Source of the DNA: an uncultured Oscillospiraceae bacterium
GTDB taxonomy: Bacteria; Bacillota_A; Clostridia; Oscillospirales; Oscillospiraceae
Assembly (NCBI GenBank): GCA_900754605.1
Contig: CAAEDK010000162.1
Coordinates: forward strand, 1 to 38,645
Direction of reading: 5' to 3'
DNA length: 38,645 nt
Below are positions 22,613-31,080 of this stretch, piece after piece. The notes below the pieces were generated by a model that was given only the letters and a program-made list of their open reading frames with translations, ran no database searches and was not told where the DNA came from. How positions within the stretch are numbered: position 1 is the first letter of the stretch; each line of letters starts with the position of its first letter. The translations under genes were made by a program, and so were the position numbers.

Positions 22613-24166
22613 TCAGTTCCCGGTCCGCTCCTGCGGAGAGGAAAACATCATGCCAACTGCAAAGACCCGGTCCGCGATCATCCGGGGGATCTGCTCAGCC
22701 TGTACATGCTCCGAAAGGATACCCAGTTCTCTGCACCGCTCCACAGCGGCGTGATACGCCGGAGAGGACAGCCCCTGAGCAAAGCAGCGGTCGATGCGGG
22801 CGGGGACCCGGCTGCGCCGGAAGACGCGCCCGGCCGCCACTTTCGCAAGGAACCACATGCTTCTCGCCCACTCCGTCCCTGCCCGGGCGCTGTCGCAGGT
22901 GAGGCCGCGGTCCGTCGGGATGTCCTTGAGGACAGGCGCGTGTTGGGTGACCTGACGGCGCTGCCAGGCCTGCATCTCCAGCCGGCGGGGCGGCTGCCCC
23001 AGGACCGACGCAGCCACGGACCGTTCCATCAGGGGCGTATAGGCCGCGTAAAAGCGGTTCTCCATATTGCTGATGCCCGCCAGGCGCATCTGCATGATGG
23101 CATAGCCGGCGCAGAGATAGGACTCGGCCTTGGTGGGCCGGCTATACCGGCTGAATTTGCGGTACAGCCGCTCCGGCGTCTGCCGGATAGCCTCCTCCGT
23201 CTGCCCGCCGCAGATGCCGTCGGGAAAGTCGTAGGTGATGACCTTGAATCTCAAAAAGCGCTTCCAGTCAGGCTTGCCGCCGTAAAAGGGAAAGTCCTGG
23301 TTGAGGAAGCTGTTTTTGTACAGCTCCCCGGCGCCGCCTCCGAATTTCAGGGCAATGCCTCGGGCGGCAAGGCCGCCGGACTGCTTTGCCAGGCGATAGG
23401 CGCCGCACACGCCCGCCATGCCGTCCGCCTGGCGGATGGCCTCTTGCAGCCAGGCATCTCCCTCCGGCGCATCGGAAAAGACCGTCAGCTCCTGCCCCAA
23501 AACATCAGCGATCTTCCCGGCCAGGCACACGTCCGGATGATCGGGAGGGCCGGTCACCGTCAGGGCAGGCCGGACCCCGTTGGCCAGAAGATGCGCCAGG
23601 ACAGAACGGCTGTCGACGCCGCCTGTGACCGCACAGCCCATGGAAAGTCCCTGCGCTGCCCGGCAGACCCGCGCCATCAGCGACGCCATGGCCTCCTGGC
23701 CAGGCTCCAATTGCTCCAGCGGGGGGAGCTCCTTGGAGCGCGTCTCGATGCCGGTACCCCGCACGACATAGTAACAGTCGGGGTCACTCCTGGTCACGCC
23801 GGAAAAGATCGTGTCATAGGAGTACGTACAGCCAAAATAGAGAAATTCCGCAATGGCGACGGGATTTGGCTTTCTTTCCTCCGGTGCTGCGCTTTCATAC
23901 AGGGACGGGGAGATGGTCCCCGTCTGCCAGTTGATGAAAAAGGACGACCCACCGTAGTTGTCGGCAAACCAGACGGCCGTTCCGTCCTCCCGGTCGATCC
24001 GGGCCCGGTAGACGCCGAGACAATCCGCGAAGTCCAGCACGCCCGTGGACTGATACTGGGCGAGGAACGCCCGGGCGGAGGCCTCCCCGCAGGGAAGATC
24101 CCGGTATGCAAAAAAACCTGTGACGTGCATGCACGCGCCGCCGTGTTTGACGATGGCTTCCATCAT
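22613..24166 (-). CDS. Asparagine-synthase-like protein lacking the catalytic Cys
   Basis: A 517-residue protein. The C-terminal half has a PP-loop, CAVTGGVDSRSVL (178-190), and GGGAGELYKN, as in asparagine synthases. The N-terminal 150 residues look like a shortened glutaminase domain (GVYRARIDREDGTAVWFADNYG) but have no Cys at position 2, so glutamine hydrolysis is unlikely. It might use free ammonia, borrow ammonia from copy 1 or 2, or activate a carboxylate for another amine, as beta-lactam synthetase and related enzymes do. It starts 48 bases after the upstream glycosyltransferase. The first ATG of an ATGATG pair is used here; GGGGAGG lies 13 bases ahead, a little far. Confidence 0.75.
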   Translation of the reverse strand: MMEAIVKHGGACMHVTGFFAYRDLPCGEASARAFLAQYQSTGVLDFADCLGVYRARIDREDGTAVWFADNYGGSSFFINWQTGTISPSLYESAAPEERKPNPVAIAEFLYFGCTYSYDTIFSGVTRSDPDCYYVVRGTGIETRSKELPPLEQLEPGQEAMASLMARVCRAAQGLSMGCAVTGGVDSRSVLAHLLANGVRPALTVTGPPDHPDVCLAGKIADVLGQELTVFSDAPEGDAWLQEAIRQADGMAGVCGAYRLAKQSGGLAARGIALKFGGGAGELYKNSFLNQDFPFYGGKPDWKRFLRFKVITYDFPDGICGGQTEEAIRQTPERLYRKFSRYSRPTKAESYLCAGYAIMQMRLAGISNMENRFYAAYTPLMERSVAASVLGQPPRRLEMQAWQRRQVTQHAPVLKDIPTDRGLTCDSARAGTEWARSMWFLAKVAAGRVFRRSRVPARIDRCFAQGLSSPAYHAAVERCRELGILSEHVQAEQIPRMIADRVFAVGMMFSSPQERTGN

Positions 24167-24214
24167 CTCTGTGTTTCGCCTCCCCTATCGGACCACGCGC
24201 CGGACAGACCCGGC

Positions 24215-25336
24215 TCATCGGCCCTTGTCACAAGATCCGCTCAAGTCTCGATAGAGCCCCAGCAGCGTCTGTTCCTCCACGCTCCAGTTGAATGCCTCCC
24301 GGACGGCTCTGCGGCCGTTCTCGCCCATCTGACGGGCTTCCTCCGGATGCTCCAGCAGGCGGCGCAAGGCCAGGACCACCTGGTCCACGTCTTCCGGGTC
24401 TACGCACACGCCGCAGTGATACCGCTCCACGAATTCCCGCCACAGGGAAAAATCCGTGCAGATCACCGGCAGACCCGCCATCATCTCTTCAAAGATCTTG
24501 GTGTTGCCCATGGTGCCGCTGTGCCCGTTGGTATTCTTTCCCGGACGCAGCAGCGCGACTCCTGCCCGGCAGTGCGCCATCTGCTTCGCCACTTCTCCGT
24601 GGGGGATCCGGCCCAGGTAATCTGTCTGCGCCCAGCCAGGCAGTGCCTCCAGGCGGGAAAGGTACGCCTCCCCCACCGGGCCGCAGAGGGTATAGCGGCA
24701 CTCCGGCACCTTCTCCAGGGCCTTGAGGACCGTCTCGTGCATCCATTGGGGGGTGATGCCGCCGGCGAATATGATCCGCGCGTCCCCGCCGTCATCGGGC
24801 ATGGGAGCCTCCCGAAAGATGGGATAATTCGTCACCTGCACGGTCCGGGGATTGATCTTGGAAAAATAGTCCACGATATGAGGCGAGACGCTGATGACTG
24901 CATCCAGCCGCCGGCAGACGGAGGCCTCATACGCCTGATACAGACGGTACACGATCCGGCGCAGGGGCTTTGGGAGCCAGTGCTTTTCCAGGATGGCCTG
25001 AGCAGTAAACTCATGGCTGTCGAATATGACCACCTTCCCGCGGCGCTTGAGCCGCAGTCCATATGGCAGCAGCTCCGGGTCATGGAGATGGTAGACCTCG
25101 GCGTCCAATGCCAGCGCCTGCCGGTATATCCTGCGGGCAAAGAACAGCATCCGGAAAAGACGGCCGCCTGAGGGCACGCCCACGCCCACGACCCGGACGC
25201 CGGCCTCCTCACGGGCCGGGCCCCGGGCCACCAGAGATACCTCGTATCCCGCCTTTGCCAGAGAGACGCATTCCTTATAAAAGATCCTGGTGTCGTCGGA
25301 TGCGTGGGCGCTGGTCATATGGCAGACGTGTATCAT
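24215..25336 (-). CDS. Glycosyltransferase, GT4 family
   Basis: A 373-residue GT-B enzyme. The N-terminal half (HMTSAHASDDTRIFYKECVSLAKAGYEVSLVA; EVYHLHDPELLPYGLRLKRRGKVVIFDSHE) matches a common subgroup that builds capsule, O-antigen or S-layer glycans. The C-terminal nucleotide-sugar site has MGNTKIFEEMMAGLPVICTD, near the usual E-x7-E pattern. No membrane helix. It is coupled to the epimerase upstream through a four-base overlap (ATGA), with only a weak ribosome site of its own. Since it sits among the WbpA/D/E/I genes, it is a good candidate to transfer the diacetamido-mannuronic acid residue; the linkage cannot be read from sequence. Confidence 0.86.
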   Translation of the reverse strand: MIHVCHMTSAHASDDTRIFYKECVSLAKAGYEVSLVARGPAREEAGVRVVGVGVPSGGRLFRMLFFARRIYRQALALDAEVYHLHDPELLPYGLRLKRRGKVVIFDSHEFTAQAILEKHWLPKPLRRIVYRLYQAYEASVCRRLDAVISVSPHIVDYFSKINPRTVQVTNYPIFREAPMPDDGGDARIIFAGGITPQWMHETVLKALEKVPECRYTLCGPVGEAYLSRLEALPGWAQTDYLGRIPHGEVAKQMAHCRAGVALLRPGKNTNGHSGTMGNTKIFEEMMAGLPVICTDFSLWREFVERYHCGVCVDPEDVDQVVLALRRLLEHPEEARQMGENGRRAVREAFNWSVEEQTLLGLYRDLSGSCDKGR

Positions 25337-26415
25337 TGCAGGAATTTTCGGATCTCAGAGACGATCTTCTCCGCGGAATGGCCGTCTCCGAAGGGCTGGT
25401 AGGCGGGGTCGAACGTCACGGGCCGGGACAGCTTTTCCAGGATGTCCGCCTTTTCCGGCCTGGCCAGCTGATTGTAGCCGTTGACCATGGTCTCCGGCCA
25501 GCCCACATAGTCCAGCACCGTCACGCAGGGCTTTTTGGCGAAGAATGCCTCCCGCTGGACACCGCCGGAGTCTGTCACGATTTTTTCAGCCCGGTTCACC
25601 AGGGAGATGGACGTCTGATAGCCCACAGGCTGCGTCAAGAGCAGGTTCCGGTAGGCTCGCTGACTGCAAAGCCGCTCTGCCCTGGCGTGATTCCTGGGAT
25701 GCACCGGGTAGATCACCGGGGCATCCAGTGCCTCCATAGCATCAAAAATACCCCGGAGATTTTCGTCCGTATCCGTATTCTCCTGACGGTGGCAGGTGAG
25801 ATAGTAGAATTTGGCCGGGACCTCCAGCGGAGCGCCTTGGAAATCCACGATGCCCGCCAGTTCACTGCCGTCCAGCTGCCGGGTGTAGTAGCAGAAGGCG
25901 TCATACATCGGGTCTCCCACCAGTACCACAGAATCCTGGAAGCCTTCCCGACGGAGAAACTCCACGCCGGAGGGGGTACATACCAGGTGCAGACTGGAAA
26001 CATGATCCGTCACGATGCGGTTGACTTCCTCAGGGCTTTCCAACGTTCCCAGGCGGTTACCCGCTTCCACATGGCAGATGGGGATATGGAGCTTTACGGC
26101 CGCCAGTGCCGCAGCCATGGTGGAATTGGTGTCGCCGAAAACCAGCACCATGTCCGGCGCTTCCTTCATGAAGACTTCCTCCAGTTCTTCCAGCATCTCC
26201 CCGGTCATCTTGCCGTGGCTTCCGCCGGAGATCCCCAGATTATAATCCGGCTTGGGAATATCCATCTCTTCAAAAAAGACATCGGACATATTGTGGTCAT
26301 AGTGCTGTCCCGTGTGGATGAGCACTTCCTGAAACTCCTTCCGCAGGACCCGGGACACCACGGCTAACTTGATGAACTGTGGGCGCGCCCCCACAACGGA
26401 ACAGATCTTCTTCAC
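25333..26415 (-). CDS. wbpI: UDP-GlcNAc-type 2-epimerase (WbpI type)
   Basis: A 360-residue non-hydrolysing UDP-sugar 2-epimerase. The start VKKICSVVGARPQFIKLAVV, the HTGQHYDHNMSDVFF segment, HVEAGNR and SGGVQREAFF are family landmarks. WecB/MnaA and WbpI share this fold. I favour WbpI (UDP-2,3-diacetamido-glucuronic acid to the manno form) because the four preceding enzymes of that pathway are beside it. The start codon is GTG, with GAGG eight bases ahead, and it touches the wbpA stop directly. It overlaps the next gene by four bases. Confidence 0.87.
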   Translation of the reverse strand: MKKICSVVGARPQFIKLAVVSRVLRKEFQEVLIHTGQHYDHNMSDVFFEEMDIPKPDYNLGISGGSHGKMTGEMLEELEEVFMKEAPDMVLVFGDTNSTMAAALAAVKLHIPICHVEAGNRLGTLESPEEVNRIVTDHVSSLHLVCTPSGVEFLRREGFQDSVVLVGDPMYDAFCYYTRQLDGSELAGIVDFQGAPLEVPAKFYYLTCHRQENTDTDENLRGIFDAMEALDAPVIYPVHPRNHARAERLCSQRAYRNLLLTQPVGYQTSISLVNRAEKIVTDSGGVQREAFFAKKPCVTVLDYVGWPETMVNGYNQLARPEKADILEKLSRPVTFDPAYQPFGDGHSAEKIVSEIRKFLQ

Positions 26416-27735
26416 TTACAGCACCTCGATATTCTCCCGGTTGGAGATGTTTTTCATCACGTTTTTGCAGTCAAACACCGGCACACCGCAGTTGGCTACC
26501 ATCTGATAGTCCACATTGCTGTGGGCGGTGGTGATGATGACCAGGTCGTACCCCTTCACCACCTCGGCGTTCAGCGTTTCCACACCGGTATACCACTGTC
26601 CGTTATGGCGAAGCTTGGGGATGAAAGGATCATAAAAGTCGGTCTGGGCGCCGGTCTTGTGGAATTCCTCCATCACCCGGATGGCAGGGCTTTCCCGGTA
26701 GTCGTCGATATCCTGCTTGTAGGCCATGCCCAGCATCAGGACCTTGGCGCCGTTGAGCGCCTTCTTGTGGCGGTTGAGGATCTTACCGGCGCGCTCCACC
26801 GTATACTCCGGCATCCGGTCGTTGACCATCATGGACGCCTCGATCATGGACGTGTGGAAGCCGTATTCCCGGGCCTTCCAGCTCAAGTAGTAGGGATCCA
26901 GGGGGATGCAGTGCCCGCCCAGGCCCGGACCGGGATAGAACGCCTGGAAGCCGTAGGGCTTGGTCTTGGCGGCGTCGATGACCTCCCAGATGTCGATGTT
27001 CATTTTGTTGCACAAAATGGCCAGCTCATTTACCAGGCCGATGTTGATGTTGCGGTAGGTATTCTCCAGGATCTTCTCCATCTCCGCCACGGCGGGAGAG
27101 GATACGGTGGTCACATCTCCCTCCAGGATGGAGCGGTACACCATGGCGATGACCTCCACGGCGTCGGCGCCGATGGCACCCACAACCTTGGGGGTATTGC
27201 TGGTCTTGTAGATGAGATTGCCCGGATCGATGCGCTCGGGAGAGAAGCCCAGATAGAAGTCCGTCCCGCACTTGAGGCCGCTGCCCTCCTCCAGAAGGGG
27301 CTTGAGCAGTTCCTCAGTGGTGCCGGGATAAGTGGTGGACTCCAGCACCACGATGGAGCCCCGGGTCAGATGCTTGGCAATGGCAATCGTGGAATCCCGG
27401 ACATAACTGATGTCAGGCTGCTGGTGCTTGTCCAGCGGAGTGGGCACGCAGATGGCAATGAAATCCACATCGCACACCCTGGAAAAATCTGTGGTGGCGC
27501 TGAGCATTCCGCTGGACACTAGTTCCTCCAGATCGGAGTTGACCACATCGCCGATATAATTCTTTCCGGCGTTGACCATGTCCACCTTTTCCTGCTGCAC
27601 GTCAAAGCCAATGGTGTGGAAGCCGTGCTTGGCCTTATCCACAGCCAGAGGCAGTCCCACATAGCCCAGACCACACACACCCATGGTCAGGGTCCTGTTT
27701 TTGATTTTTTCGATCAGTTCTTCCTTCATCGTCAT
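26416..27735 (-). CDS. wbpA: UDP-N-acetylglucosamine 6-dehydrogenase (WbpA type)
   Basis: A 439-residue nucleotide-sugar dehydrogenase that oxidises C6 twice with NAD to give the uronic acid. [10 protein letters not shown] (22-31) is the NAD site, [13 protein letters not shown] is conserved, and the catalytic Cys276 lies in [30 protein letters not shown] marks the C-terminal UDP-binding domain. The group is that acting on UDP-GlcNAc (WbpA/WbpO) rather than UDP-glucose, judged by overall pattern and neighbours. The start overlaps the upstream acetyltransferase stop (ATGA); AGGAG is 11 bases ahead of the first ATG, and the second in-frame ATG six bases on is possible. Confidence 0.92.
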   Translation of the reverse strand: MTMKEELIEKIKNRTLTMGVCGLGYVGLPLAVDKAKHGFHTIGFDVQQEKVDMVNAGKNYIGDVVNSDLEELVSSGMLSATTDFSRVCDVDFIAICVPTPLDKHQQPDISYVRDSTIAIAKHLTRGSIVVLESTTYPGTTEELLKPLLEEGSGLKCGTDFYLGFSPERIDPGNLIYKTSNTPKVVGAIGADAVEVIAMVYRSILEGDVTTVSSPAVAEMEKILENTYRNINIGLVNELAILCNKMNIDIWEVIDAAKTKPYGFQAFYPGPGLGGHCIPLDPYYLSWKAREYGFHTSMIEASMMVNDRMPEYTVERAGKILNRHKKALNGAKVLMLGMAYKQDIDDYRESPAIRVMEEFHKTGAQTDFYDPFIPKLRHNGQWYTGVETLNAEVVKGYDLVIITTAHSNVDYQMVANCGVPVFDCKNVMKNISNRENIEVL

Positions 27736-28319
27736 ATTTTCTCGAGCTCCTCTACTGCGGATTTATCATTCATGTGATACTGTTTGCCGCAAGCGGTACA
27801 GCAAGCCTTGCCCTCCGCGAAATGCAGCTTTTCCCCACACTGGCACACATACCCCTGCACCTTGGCGGGAGATCCATAAACCATGGCGTAGTCCGGGACG
27901 TTTTTCGTCACCACCGATCCGGCCCCCACGAAGGCATACCGGCCGATGTCATGTCCGCAGACGATGGTTGCATTGGCGCCGATGCTGGCGCCTTTTTTCA
28001 CCACCGTCCGACGGTATTCGCTCTTGCGCTCGATAAAAGCCCGGGGATTGATGACGTTGGTAAAAACACAGGAGGGGCCAAGGAACACGCCGTCCTCACA
28101 CTCCACACCGGTATAGACGGAGACATTGTTCTGGATCTTGCAGCCGTCCCCCAGCCTGACGCCCGGAGAGATGACCACGTTTTGCCCGATGTTGCAGCGC
28201 TCTCCGATGGTACAGCCGCTCATGATGTGGGAAAAATGCCAGATCTTCGTTCCCGCGCCGATGTCGCAGCCTTCATCCACATAGCTGGAGGGATGGACAA
28301 AATACGCTTTCTCTGCCAT
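27732..28319 (-). CDS. wbpD: UDP-2-acetamido-3-amino-glucuronate N-acetyltransferase (WbpD type)
   Basis: A left-handed beta-helix acetyltransferase of 195 residues. Hexapeptide repeats run from about residue 8 to 140 ([46 protein letters not shown]). The C-terminal extension has the Cys pairs CQCG and CTACG, a small zinc ribbon also seen in WlbB/WbpD homologues. It acetylates the 3-amino group made by the WbpE-like enzyme, using acetyl-CoA. I chose the ATG at 28319, seven bases after GGAGG. A GTG immediately before it would add one residue. It overlaps the aminotransferase stop (TGATG) and wbpA. Confidence 0.92.
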   Translation of the reverse strand: MAEKAYFVHPSSYVDEGCDIGAGTKIWHFSHIMSGCTIGERCNIGQNVVISPGVRLGDGCKIQNNVSVYTGVECEDGVFLGPSCVFTNVINPRAFIERKSEYRRTVVKKGASIGANATIVCGHDIGRYAFVGAGSVVTKNVPDYAMVYGSPAKVQGYVCQCGEKLHFAEGKACCTACGKQYHMNDKSAVEELEKI

Positions 28320-29446
28320 CACAGCGCCTCCAATACCGCGTCGATGATCTGCCGCTGCTCCGCCTGCTCCAGATACGGGTGCATAGGCAGGGAGAAGGTC
28401 CGGGCACAGTAATCATCTGCATTGCGGAAGGTCTCCCCGTAATGGGGCTCATCCCGGAACACCGGCAGGGCATGCTGGGGTGTGGGATAATAGATCATAT
28501 TGGGAATGCCGGCCTCTTTCAAATGGGCCACGATCTTGTCCCGCTGCGCGGTATCTGCCGCCAGCAGTGCATACTGGGCCCAGGCGCTGACGCAGCCCTC
28601 TGCCACGAAGGGCGTAGTGAGCTTTCCAGCAAAGGCCCGGCCATACCGCTCTACCACCTGCTGGCGGGCGTCGATCTCATAGTCCCCCAGGGCCTTGAGC
28701 TTGGGCAGCAGCACGGCGGCCTGCATAGCATCCAGCCGGGAGTTCATGCCTACCCGCACATTGTCGTACTTGCCGCCGGGGCCCTTGCCGTGGACGCACA
28801 AAGACCGGCACAGCTGATCCACCGCGTCGTCATCCGTAAAGATAGCGCCGCCGTCACCATAGCAGCCCAAAGGCTTTGCCGGGAAGAAGGACGTGGTGGC
28901 GATATGGCCGAAGGCGCAGGCCTTTTTCCCATGGTAGGAGGCGCCGAAACTCTGGGCCGCGTCCTCAATAAGGAACAGGCTGTACTTTTCACAGATGGGA
29001 ACGATGACGTCATAATCGCAGGGATTGCCCAGGATATCCACAGCCACCACGGCCTTGGGAGTCAGCTTCCCCTCCGCCAGCACTGCCTGGATCTGCCGCT
29101 CCAGGCTTTCCGGACTCAGGCAGTAGGTGTCGGGCGTGATGTCACAAAACACGGAGACTGCGCCGAACATCTTGGCAGGCTCCGTGGAGGAGATGAAGGT
29201 CATGTCAGAGCAGAATACCGCGTCTCCCGCGCCCACGCCCGCCACCATATAGGCGATCTGCAGGGCGTCGGTGCCGTTGGCACACGTGATGCAGTGCTTG
29301 CGGCCGGTGAAGGATGCCAGCTTCTCCTCCAGCTCTTTGACATAGGGACCGCCGATGAAAACCGCACTGTCTACTACCGCCTGGATATTGGCGTCGATCC
29401 CCGCTTTCAGGGCATGATACTGGGCTTTCAAATCAATAAATTGCAT
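28319..29446 (-). CDS. wbpE: 3-keto-sugar aminotransferase (WbpE type)
   Basis: A PLP-dependent DegT/DnrJ/EryC1-family enzyme of 375 residues. [21 protein letters not shown] is a WbpE/WlbC-style start. [11 protein letters not shown] carries the pyridine-binding Asp162, and [15 protein letters not shown] the PLP Lys191. It should convert UDP-3-keto-GlcNAcA to the 3-amino sugar with glutamate as donor, between the WbpB and WbpD steps. I chose the ATG at 29446, with GAGGG upstream; upstream in-frame residues look non-coding and overlap the previous gene. The stop overlaps the next start. Confidence 0.92.
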   Translation of the reverse strand: MQFIDLKAQYHALKAGIDANIQAVVDSAVFIGGPYVKELEEKLASFTGRKHCITCANGTDALQIAYMVAGVGAGDAVFCSDMTFISSTEPAKMFGAVSVFCDITPDTYCLSPESLERQIQAVLAEGKLTPKAVVAVDILGNPCDYDVIVPICEKYSLFLIEDAAQSFGASYHGKKACAFGHIATTSFFPAKPLGCYGDGGAIFTDDDAVDQLCRSLCVHGKGPGGKYDNVRVGMNSRLDAMQAAVLLPKLKALGDYEIDARQQVVERYGRAFAGKLTTPFVAEGCVSAWAQYALLAADTAQRDKIVAHLKEAGIPNMIYYPTPQHALPVFRDEPHYGETFRNADDYCARTFSLPMHPYLEQAEQRQIIDAVLEAL

Positions 29447-29447
29447 A

Positions 29448-30350
29448 TTATCCCTCTTTCTTTTTATCAAACGGTTTTGCGGGGTTGCCTGCCACAGTCG
29501 TGTAGGCCGGAACATCCCGCACCACCACGGAACCCATGCCTACAAAGCCGCCTTCCTCCACCTGTACCTGATTGCGGATAATACTGGTGGCCACATAGCT
29601 GTGTGCTCCGAAGCGGCAGGATCCGTAGATGCTGGTACCGCACACAAATGCGGAGTTTTCGCCCAACTCGCTGTTATGCCCCACGCGGACCTGGGCATCG
29701 ATCTTAACGCCGGAGCTGATGATGGTGTCGTCAATGACGCCCCGGCTGATGCTGCAATTTTCCAGAATGGTAACGTCATCGCCGATATGGACGCCGCCAA
29801 AGTGCCGGACCATCGTCTTTCGGTGAGCTGCATCCTCGGTAAAGCCGAACCCATCATGGCCGATGACGGTGCCAGAGCAAATGGTGCAACGGCTTCCTAC
29901 CGTCACCCGGTTCACCATTACCACGTTGTTCCAGATGACCGTATCATCCCCAATGGTGATCTCTCCATCCAGCGTGCAGTTGTGGCCGATGCGGACATTG
30001 TTTCCCAGCTTGACCCGGGGGCCGATATACGTGCCCTGCCCGATGGCGGGCCGGGTCTCATCCTCTCCGTAAAAATGCTCGATGGTACTGAAAAACGCCC
30101 GCTTGCTCTCTGCTGTGCGGATCACGTTGGCCGCACCCTCCAGCTCCATATCGGGGCCGGTGAACACCAGCGTCAGCGCGGAGAGATCAAAGTGCTCCGG
30201 CACATTTTTCAACGCTTTGACCCAGGTGAACGAGCCGGGACAGTAGTGGGACAGGGAGGAAAATCGCTCGACCTGGGCCAGGGGATCGCCCTGAAAGGTA
30301 TACGCAAGCTCCATCCCATCTAAAAATTCCAGGATCTCCTGGATCTTCAC
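29448..30350 (-). CDS. LpxD-like hexapeptide acyltransferase
   Basis: A 300-residue protein. The N-terminal 95 residues form a small alpha/beta domain like that of LpxD. A long run of hexapeptide repeats follows (IGPRVKLGNNVRIGHNC; IGDDTVIWNNVVMV; GSRCTICSGTVIGHDGFGF; DDVTILENCSISRG). The start is GTG, nine bases after GGAGG, within GTGA shared with the upstream stop. In Gram-negative bacteria LpxD acylates a lipid A precursor; nothing else of that pathway is here. A role in N- or O-acylating a UDP-sugar or the glycan is more likely. It sits between the wbp block and a deacetylase-like gene. Confidence 0.78.
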   Translation of the reverse strand: MKIQEILEFLDGMELAYTFQGDPLAQVERFSSLSHYCPGSFTWVKALKNVPEHFDLSALTLVFTGPDMELEGAANVIRTAESKRAFFSTIEHFYGEDETRPAIGQGTYIGPRVKLGNNVRIGHNCTLDGEITIGDDTVIWNNVVMVNRVTVGSRCTICSGTVIGHDGFGFTEDAAHRKTMVRHFGGVHIGDDVTILENCSISRGVIDDTIISSGVKIDAQVRVGHNSELGENSAFVCGTSIYGSCRFGAHSYVATSIIRNQVQVEEGGFVGMGSVVVRDVPAYTTVAGNPAKPFDKKKEG

Positions 30351-31075
30351 AGGGCCGCACCTCCCCCCATGATGCTGGCAAGGTCTGTGATATTTTCCTC
30401 CATCTGCCGGTAGCGCTCCTGATTGGCGGAGGAAATGAACCGCCGCACCGTGACTTCAATGGGCTCTTCCTGATAGTGATACCAGAAAGCGTGGGTCAGG
30501 ATGTGCAGGCGGTCATACCTGCCCGAAGCCACGATCTCCTCCACCGGCTCCCGCCATCTCCGGCGGCTGTCAGAGAGGTATTTGAAATCATGGAAAAACG
30601 TCTGCCCATAGGAATTGATCATACCGGGGATCTGCAGGTCCGCATCCAGCGTGGCCTGAGACGGACGGTGCATGGAAACGCTGGTTACCGGTGTTTCCAA
30701 AAGGGCGGATAGCATGTCCCGTTCCCGCAGGATATGCGCTGCAGTTTCCTCTATCCCAGCCTCAGGATAAGCCTTCTCATCAAAATGCAGGCCCAGCTCA
30801 TGCCCCAGAGCTTGGATCTGCCCCAGCGTCTCCAGGCAGCGACGGGCAGCCACATTATAAAATTCACTGCGCAACAGAACAAAATACGTGCTGTGCACGC
30901 CCATTTCCCGCTCCACCCGTGCAAGGGCCAGAGCCTGCTCGGGGCTGTTATCGATATCATGGCGCAAGATCACGCAGCGTGGATACGCCTGCCAATCATG
31001 GTAGGTGGCCACCTGGTATCCCTGCCGGTCCAGCAGCGCCAGAAGATCCCCGTATGCTCCATAGGTAAATTCCAT
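30347..31075 (-). CDS. Polysaccharide-deacetylase-like protein
   Basis: A 242-residue protein of the NodB-type deacetylase superfamily. VILRHDIDNSPEQA (about 35-48) resembles the catalytic-Asp motif, GHELGLHFDEKAY (91-103) may supply metal-binding His, and ILTHAFWY lies near the C-terminus. There is no signal peptide, so it should work in the cytoplasm, perhaps on a nucleotide- or lipid-linked sugar. I chose the ATG at 31075, eight bases after GAGAGG; an in-frame GTG nine bases upstream is less likely. Substrate unknown. A few related proteins in glycan loci are annotated only as hypothetical. Confidence 0.72.
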   Translation of the reverse strand: MEFTYGAYGDLLALLDRQGYQVATYHDWQAYPRCVILRHDIDNSPEQALALARVEREMGVHSTYFVLLRSEFYNVAARRCLETLGQIQALGHELGLHFDEKAYPEAGIEETAAHILRERDMLSALLETPVTSVSMHRPSQATLDADLQIPGMINSYGQTFFHDFKYLSDSRRRWREPVEEIVASGRYDRLHILTHAFWYHYQEEPIEVTVRRFISSANQERYRQMEENITDLASIMGGGAAL

Positions 31076-31080
31076 GGAGA

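Noticed and set aside
21692..25171. A very long open frame on the plus strand (over 1100 codons) opposite the wbp and asparagine-synthase-like genes
   Set aside because: Its translation is low-complexity (Gly/Ala/His/Arg-rich), has no family features and no ribosome site, and covers four well-supported minus-strand genes. It is a by-product of high GC content.
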